Source: Streptomyces chattanoogensis
Lineage (GTDB): Bacteria > Actinomycetota > Actinomycetes > Streptomycetales > Streptomycetaceae
Length of the DNA stretch: 64,000 nucleotides
Reading direction: 5' to 3'
NCBI RefSeq assembly: GCF_001294335.1
Contig: NZ_LGKG01000163.1
Coordinates: 1 to 64,000 of the forward strand
Each line of letters opens with the position of its first letter. Within the stretch, counting starts at the first letter, position 1. The notes under the pieces were generated by a model. That model was given only the letters and a program-made list of their open reading frames with translations. It did no database searches and had not been told where the DNA came from. The translations under genes and the position numbers were made by a program. Below, in pieces: positions 59,276 through 64,000 of the stretch.

Positions 59276-60544
59276 ATGCCCACCCACCACACCACCTGCC
59301 CCGACTGCGGCGCTCCGGCCCCCCAGACGGACCAGTCCTTCTGCGACTCCTGCGGAGCCTTCCTGCGCTGGGACCGGCCGGCGCCGCCGGCGCCCACGGC
59401 GGGTCCGGACCGTACGGCCGGCCCGGCGCATCCGGCTCCCGCGGTCCCCGCCGCGAACCGCCCGGAAGCCACCCCCGGTCCCGGCGCCCCGCACCGCCCT
59501 GCACAGTCCGACGCCGCCACCACGCCCACCACACCCACCACGCCCCCGGCCTCTCCCCCACCTACTGCTCCCCCAGCCCCCGCCACCGGCGACGGCACGC
59601 GATCGGCCGCCGTCCCGCAGCAGGGCGCCGCCCCGGACGGCCCGGCCGGCCCGCACCGCCAGGAAGCCCCGGACGCCGTCCCCCCGGCCGGGCAAAGGGG
59701 CGTCTCCGACACCGGCATCCGTGCCCTCCTGGTCCCGGTACCGGGCTCCTCCCCCACCCCGCCTCCCGAGGCGCCCGGCGGTGTGCTGCCGGGCCGTCCC
59801 GAGGCGGCCCGGCCCCGGGTCCGTACCCCACAGGCGGCCCCACAGCCGGACGACGGCGCACCGTGCCGGAGCTGCGGGTCGCTCAACGCACCGCGCCGGC
59901 ACTTCTGCCGGAGCTGCGCCAACCCCCTCACCGACACCGCTCCCGAGTCCGCCGAAGGCCCGTACGCCGGGCAGCGGCCGCGGCTGCACCGCGACCGCAC
60001 CCGGTGGATCACCCGGGCAGTGGTGGCGGCGGTGATCGCGGCCGCCGTGGTCGGGGGAATCTTCGGCGGGCCGCCGGCCGCGCGAGCCATACAGGACCAC
60101 TTCGCGAAGCGCGTCCCCGTACCCGCCACCAGCTGGAAGGCCTCGCACTCCGACGCCAAGCACCACGAGAAGCTCGCGTTCGACAGCTACTCCAACACCT
60201 GGTGGGGCACGGGCTATTCGGGCAACTCGGACGGCCAGTACCTGGAGGCCCGATTCGGCCAACCCACCGACCTGCTCAACATCCTCATCACGCCCGGAGC
60301 CACCGCACGCACCCCACAGGCCGCCGACCCGGCCCGTCCGCGCGATGTCGATCTGATCGTGACCGACTCCGCGGGCAAGCAGCACCTCTCGCACCCCCGG
60401 CTCAATGACGGCGGGGTACAGCGAATCGATGTGGCCGTACGGGATGCGATGGCCGTACGGCTGGTACTGCACACCGCGTACGGCGCCGCGGACAGCAAGC
60501 AAGTGGCCGTCGCCGAGCTGGAGTTCTTCGGCCGGTCGGCATGA
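59276..60544 (+). CDS. CisA-like membrane protein: zinc ribbons, transmembrane helix, discoidin-like domain
   Basis: A 422-residue protein, last in the CIS operon. Two zinc-ribbon motifs: CPDCGAPAPQTDQSFCDSCG (residues 8-27) and CRSCGSLNAPRRHFCRSC (about 199-216), separated by a ~160-residue Pro/Ala-rich disordered linker. One transmembrane helix at about 247-267 (VVAAVIAAAVVGGIFGG) follows an Arg-rich cytoplasmic flank. The C-terminal ~145 residues (ASHSDAKHHEKLAFDSYSNT, WWGTGYSGNSDGQYLEARFG) resemble discoidin/F5-8C glycan-binding domains and should face outside. Its place and layout match CisA of S. coelicolor, a membrane factor needed for CIS docking and lethality (from memory). Zinc-ribbon side may grasp the particle. 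Confidence 0.85.
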   Translation: MPTHHTTCPDCGAPAPQTDQSFCDSCGAFLRWDRPAPPAPTAGPDRTAGPAHPAPAVPAANRPEATPGPGAPHRPAQSDAATTPTTPTTPPASPPPTAPPAPATGDGTRSAAVPQQGAAPDGPAGPHRQEAPDAVPPAGQRGVSDTGIRALLVPVPGSSPTPPPEAPGGVLPGRPEAARPRVRTPQAAPQPDDGAPCRSCGSLNAPRRHFCRSCANPLTDTAPESAEGPYAGQRPRLHRDRTRWITRAVVAAVIAAAVVGGIFGGPPAARAIQDHFAKRVPVPATSWKASHSDAKHHEKLAFDSYSNTWWGTGYSGNSDGQYLEARFGQPTDLLNILITPGATARTPQAADPARPRDVDLIVTDSAGKQHLSHPRLNDGGVQRIDVAVRDAMAVRLVLHTAYGAADSKQVAVAELEFFGRSA

Positions 60545-60550
60545 TGCCCC

Positions 60551-60588
60551 TTCTCCCGGTGCGTGGCTCACCGCACGCACCGGGAGAA
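60551..60588 (+). terminator. Strong intrinsic terminator of the CIS operon
   Basis: TTCTCCCGGTGCGTG (60551-60565) and CACGCACCGGGAGAA (60574-60588) form a perfect 15-bp stem with an 8-nt loop, six bases after the CisA-like stop. Confidence 0.92.
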
Positions 60589-61338
60589 CCGCGCCGGAGG
60601 TCCGCCGGGACAGGCCAACGTCAAACGGTGGGGCGACGGCCAAGGCCGCACTCAAGCCCTGAAGCCGGTTCGCCGAGAGGTCACCGCGCCACGATCACGG
60701 CATAGGCGATAAGGAACACTGCGCAGAGCACGGCGATGATGCCGCGGATGATGACCGGGCCCGCGGCCCGGCCTCTGGTCTGTTCGTCACGGGGTCCGGT
60801 TTCGCTCCACCACTGCCACTGGACGGCGCCCCTCTACTCGACGACAGTAGCGTTTTCCGCCAATGGACCTGTCGCGCGCCGGCCCACAGCCGTGGAGCGG
60901 GTCCGCCGCCGGGGGCGACCACACCCGTATCATGTAAGAGCGCCTTGTCGGAGAGGGAACACGCCCGCAGGCGCAGAGAATGGCACAGGGCAAGACCGGA
61001 GTCCGTCCCGCACGAAGTCAGCCAGGACAGCTGCCAGGAAAACCAGCGCTGGGCGGTCAAGCAACCGCACCATGAGGCCAAAGCGCAGCGCGCGGCCCGC
61101 CGTGCTGCGGTGCCGCGTGCCTTGCGGCAGGCGGCCGAACAGCTCCAGGAATTTATGGGGACGCGCCCCCGCCTCCGCATCCGGCTCCGCGGTGACCTCG
61201 ACGCAGGACGCCCGGCAGGTGGGCGAGGCAGATCGACCGGCGCACCCAGGACCCCGGGAAGCCACCACAGGCGTCGTTCACCAAGTGAACAAGCGGCCGC
61301 CTTGCGACGACAGGGGCGAGCCGACGAGAGGAGGCACC
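60589..61338. other. Region between CIS terminator and gvpA
   Basis: About 750 bp. On the minus strand, 60681-60833 is open and encodes a hydrophobic tail ([20 protein letters not shown]) preceded by [13 protein letters not shown], but has no usual start codon; it may be a decayed small membrane-protein gene. On the plus strand about 61060-61160 may be a gvpO trace (separate entry). Confidence 0.5.
61063..61160 (+). pseudogene. Possible gvpO remnant upstream of gvpA
   Basis: The frame around here reads [20 protein letters not shown] then QLQEFMG, resembling the Ala/Arg-rich linker and first helix (AARQLQELTG) of GvpO, which precedes gvpA in Streptomyces gas-vesicle clusters. The beta-rich GvpO core does not follow in any frame. 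Weak evidence. Confidence 0.35.
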
Positions 61339-61797
61339 GTGACTGTGGTGCCGCAAGGCGGAGGAACCCTTTCCAGAGGCGTCGGAGGAGGCAGCACCGG
61401 AAGCCTCTACGACATCCTCGATCTGATCCTGGACCGTGGTCTGGTCATCGATGTCTTCGCGCGGGTGTCGTTGGTGGGCATCGAGATCCTGAAGATCGAC
61501 GCCCGCATCGTTGTCGCCAGCGTCGACACCTATCTGCGCTTCGCCGAAGCCTGTAACCGCCTCGATCTGGAGGCCGGACGCAAGAAGCCCCAGGAGCTGA
61601 CCGACCTGGTCGGCGAGGTGACCGAGGGCGGCTCCCACGGCAAGGCCAAGGGCGCCCTCAGCGGAGCCGCGGAGGCGGTGGCCGACGCTCTCAAGGGAGG
61701 ACAAGAGGACGACGAAGAGTCCGAGGAGAGGACGGAAGAACCTGTGGAGAAGCGAGAACGGCCGGCCCGCCGGCCGGTCCGGCGCCGGAAGGACTGA
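61339..61797 (+). CDS. gvpA: Gas vesicle structural protein GvpA (long actinobacterial form)
   Basis: GTG 61339 (GAGGAGGCACC before it) gives 152 residues. The core [20 protein letters not shown] and [20 protein letters not shown] with [15 protein letters not shown] is the nearly invariant GvpA/GvpJ shell-protein sequence. A ~75-residue charged tail (ending [12 protein letters not shown]) is added, as in streptomycete GvpA. Followed after 3 bp by gvpF. GvpA polymerises into the gas-vesicle shell, but the other required genes are not here. Confidence 0.95.
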   Translation: MTVVPQGGGTLSRGVGGGSTGSLYDILDLILDRGLVIDVFARVSLVGIEILKIDARIVVASVDTYLRFAEACNRLDLEAGRKKPQELTDLVGEVTEGGSHGKAKGALSGAAEAVADALKGGQEDDEESEERTEEPVEKRERPARRPVRRRKD

Positions 61798-61800
61798 GCC

Positions 61801-62514
61801 ATGGCCGTGTATGTCTACTCCATCGTTGCCAGCAAGCATCCACAGCGCCTGGACGACCTCGACGGGGTGGGTGATCCACCGACCGCCCTCCGCGCGGTGA
61901 CCAGCGAGAAGCTGACCGCAGTCGTCAGCGACGCCCCCGAAGAGCTCCGGCCCAAACGCCGTGATCTCGGCGCTCATCAGGCCGTTCAGGAACGACTGAT
62001 GGCGGACGGCACGGTTCTCCCGCTTCAGTTCGGCTTCACGGCTCAGGATGACGACGAAGTACGGAGTGTGCTGGCGGAGCGCTCGGAGGAGTTCACCGAA
62101 AGGCTGCAGGCACTGGAGGACTGCGTCGAGTACCACCTGAAGGCCGCCCAGGACGAGGACGCGCTGCTGCGCCAGATCCTGCTGGACTCCGACGAGGCGC
62201 GAGGGTTCAACGAGCAGATCAAGAGCGGCGCCCACAGCCCTGACTTGCCGCTCGCCCTCGGTGAACTCGTCGCCAAGGAAGTACAGGCACGCCAGGACCA
62301 GCTCGCCCTCTCGGCCCTTGAGGCGCTGCGCGGCTTTGCCCGGGACGAACGCGTGGCGGAACCGACCGGGAACGACTTCCTGAGCGTGTCCTTCCTGATA
62401 CAGCGGGACAACGAAGACGGCTTCCGTACCGCGGAGAAACAACTCGCCGATGAGCTGGGCAGCGACTTTGACCTGCGGTTGCGCGGACCTCTGCCCGCCT
62501 ACAGCTTCGTATGA
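61801..62514 (+). CDS. gvpF: Gas vesicle protein GvpF/GvpL
   Basis: A 237-residue GvpL/F family protein: VYVYSIVASKHPQRLDDLDG at the start, AVQERLMADGTVLPLQFGFT as the central conserved block, then SFLIQRDNEDGFRTAEKQLA and LRGPLPAYSFV at the end. GvpF helps bring GvpA to the growing vesicle. Cotranscribed with gvpA (3-bp gap). In complete clusters gvpG follows; here it does not. Confidence 0.95.
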   Translation: MAVYVYSIVASKHPQRLDDLDGVGDPPTALRAVTSEKLTAVVSDAPEELRPKRRDLGAHQAVQERLMADGTVLPLQFGFTAQDDDEVRSVLAERSEEFTERLQALEDCVEYHLKAAQDEDALLRQILLDSDEARGFNEQIKSGAHSPDLPLALGELVAKEVQARQDQLALSALEALRGFARDERVAEPTGNDFLSVSFLIQRDNEDGFRTAEKQLADELGSDFDLRLRGPLPAYSFV

Positions 62515-62793
62515 CCGGGCGGGGCGGTATCCCCACCCCACACCCAAGGAAGCCACACAGTCATCTCGTCCCACACAGTCATCTGGCCCCACTTACCGCG
62601 ACGGGTCGGCGGATCCCGGCTCCCAGGCAAAGGCCAATGAGCGCCCAGGCAGACGGTCTGCCCGGCGTGGTCCCTGACTCGCCCTCGCAGCTCCCCTGCC
62701 TCGCGCACGTGTGTCATGGGAGGTGGAATGGAGAGGGTCGGGCGGTCATCCAAGGCCGGCCCGACGACCGATAGCGCACCACAAGGAGTCGGC

Positions 62794-63120
62794 ATGCCTG
62801 CAGGGTCGAGCAAGAAGCGTGAGCGCCAGTACGAGCACATCAAGGAGAGCGCCGAGGAACGGGGCGAGTCCACCAAGCGGGCAAAGGAGATCGCCGCCCG
62901 CACCGTGAACAAGGAACGCGCCCGCGCCGGCGAGTCGAAGACCGCGAGCAAGGTCTCCACGCAGGACCCGAAGTCCGCCTCGCAACGCGGCGGCGAACGC
63001 TCCCACAGCGGAGCACAGGGCCCCACCAAGGACCAGCTCTACGAGGAGGCCAAGAAGAAGAACATCGAAGGGCGTTCCCACATGAGTAAGCAGCAGCTCC
63101 GCAACGCCCTCGGCCGCTGA
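62794..63120 (+). CDS. Plasmid stabilisation-type basic protein with Rho-N-like tail
   Basis: ATG 62794 (ACAAGGAGTC) gives 108 residues: KKRERQYEHIKESAEERGES, then AKEIAARTVNKERARAGES and a C-terminal TKDQLYEEAKKKNIEGRSHM with SKQQLRNALGR, a SAP/Rho-N-like helix-extension-helix that could bind DNA. Proteins of this type are labelled plasmid stabilisation proteins in actinomycetes, but evidence for a partition role is thin. Monocistronic. Confidence 0.85.
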   Translation: MPAGSSKKRERQYEHIKESAEERGESTKRAKEIAARTVNKERARAGESKTASKVSTQDPKSASQRGGERSHSGAQGPTKDQLYEEAKKKNIEGRSHMSKQQLRNALGR

Positions 63121-63489
63121 CCACCGCGTCACTGCGAGCCCGAGAAAAAGCGGCATCATTCGACATCCAACGGCATGTGCAGGATCTGCCGGGCCCGACG
63201 TCCTCACTGCACGGGACCCAGTTCCCAGCCCGTCGCCTCCTCTGGTTGGCATCGCCGCCAGATATCACGTCGGGGACCCGGTCCGGGCTGGTGACCGTCC
63301 CCTCGGCGATCTTCGCCACGGGCGTGCCTGCGCGGACAGCAACACCGCCTGAGCCCCTCTCCAGGCGCCCTCGTAGTCATCGATCTCCCGCACCCGCACC
63401 CGCACCCGCTCGGCCACGTGGAACAGTCTGGGCCACACGCGCCGGCCGGGGACGAACTCCGGCCGGCGCGCCGAGGACCGCGAGTCGTG
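63121..63489. other. Intergenic region, no gene recognised
   Basis: About 370 bp between convergent genes. It has a CCGCAC hexamer run at about 63390-63412. No credible gene. Confidence 0.5.
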
Positions 63490-64000
63490 TCAGCTCAGAT
63501 GCCTGGCGAAGAACCGCAGCGAGCTGTCCACTTCGAACGACGGCACGTCTCCGTGCTTGCCGGGGTTGGCGTGCAGCGTCTTCTCATCCGAGGCCAGGGC
63601 GTCGAACAACGCCAGGCTCTGGTCCCGCGGGACCATCTGGTCGTCCCACTGGACCAGGAACTGCACCGGCACGGTGATCCGCGCGGCACCCTCGGCCAGC
63701 CCGTACACACCGAGCAAGCCCAGCACCGCGGCGCGTATCCGGGGTTCTGCGGCGATGAGCGGGATGCCGAGCCCGCAGCCCATCGACATGCCGCAATATC
63801 CCACCGGGCCGACGCCGACCTGGTCGAGGCGCTGGACCTCGGTCAGGACCGCCTGCCAGTCCGCGACGGCCTGACCCGCCAGATGGCTGTGCATACCGGC
63901 GACCAGCGCGCCCGGATTCTCACCGGCAGCCATGCCGGCCCGCATCTCGCCCGCGATCCGGCCGAACTCCTCGTCCTCGGGTCGGTCGCCGTGGTTGGGC
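63490..64000 (-). CDS. Dienelactone hydrolase/alpha-beta hydrolase family protein (5' part outside window)
   Basis: The minus-strand frame enters at 64000 (NHGDRPEDEEFGRIAGEMRA) and runs to TGA 63490. Elbow GYCGMSMGCGLGIPLIAAEP gives the nucleophile Ser; the acid is in VQWDDQMVPRDQSLALFDAL and the His in NPGKHGDVPSFEVDSSLRFF. So it is a dienelactone-hydrolase-like esterase. At least 169 residues are visible; the N-terminus is missing. Confidence 0.88.
   Translation of the reverse strand, partial: PNHGDRPEDEEFGRIAGEMRAGMAAGENPGALVAGMHSHLAGQAVADWQAVLTEVQRLDQVGVGPVGYCGMSMGCGLGIPLIAAEPRIRAAVLGLLGVYGLAEGAARITVPVQFLVQWDDQMVPRDQSLALFDALASDEKTLHANPGKHGDVPSFEVDSSLRFFARHLS

Noticed and set aside
58472..60655. 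727-codon minus-strand frame
   Set aside because: Antisense of the tail protein I-like and CisA-like genes.

Overview
The window is high-GC actinobacterial DNA, almost certainly the chromosome of a Streptomyces species. The signs are strong G/C third-position bias, GTG and TTG starts, a mycothiol-dependent-isomerase-like enzyme, AfsR/SARP and LuxR regulators, a Streptomyces-type gas-vesicle gvpA-gvpF pair, and a Streptomyces-type phage-tail-like contractile injection system (CIS). No rRNA, tRNA or CRISPR array was seen. All family names come from reading motifs, not from a search.

Region 1 (1-36.3 kb) is accessory chromosome: small metabolic and regulatory genes with many decayed ones. It opens with an old-yellow-enzyme gene (cut by the window edge) and its MarR regulator, divergent from an unusual DJ-1/aldehyde-dehydrogenase fusion and a mycothiol-type isomerase-like gene. 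Next come hydrolases, a lipoprotein, GNAT acetyltransferases, an acyltransferase with a TetR regulator, a DUF2268 putative protease, a DUF5997 gene divergent from a HTH-less LysR-like protein, an M20 peptidase, an S1-domain protein, an ATP-grasp enzyme, an MFS/HxlR divergent pair, an AtuA-like/DUF4387 pair, and a photolyase/SDR pair. Fragments of at least four transposases (around 7.9, 14.9, 22.0 and 22.9 kb) and a MITE-like inverted repeat (8.35 kb) are scattered here. The stretch 27.7-31.7 kb is a graveyard: oxidoreductase, LysR, Lrp/AsnC, MFS and beta-lactamase-family genes are frameshifted or internally deleted, and the AtuA-like gene lacks a proper start.

Region 2 (36.8-60.6 kb) is an apparently complete CIS locus. 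A LuxR-type regulator, a 60-codon coupling ORF, a DUF4255 cap/terminator protein and an AAA+ ATPase form one overlapping operon. It ends at a bidirectional hairpin facing a membrane protein with a ricin-type lectin domain and an AfsR/SARP-type regulator. A second, large operon follows: DUF4157 (eCIS core) protein with a nuclease-like C-terminus (a candidate effector), sheath, tube, tail-assembly protein, DUF6760 protein, a 1010-residue disordered protein with repeated QR motifs, second tube, LysM hub, VgrG-like spike, gp25, two baseplate proteins, and a zinc-ribbon/transmembrane/discoidin-like protein occupying the position of the membrane-docking factor CisA. A perfect 15-bp-stem terminator closes it. 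No tail-fibre gene is visible, which fits the cytoplasmic, cell-death type CIS described in Streptomyces.

Region 3 (60.6-64 kb) holds gvpA and gvpF with only a doubtful gvpO trace and no gvpG/J/S/K/L following, then a plasmid-stabilisation-like basic protein and a truncated dienelactone-hydrolase-family gene. The most interesting material is the CIS cargo candidate (45.25-47.25 kb), the QR-motif protein (50.0-53.0 kb), the two membrane lectin-like proteins bracketing the system, and the orphan gas-vesicle pair beside it.
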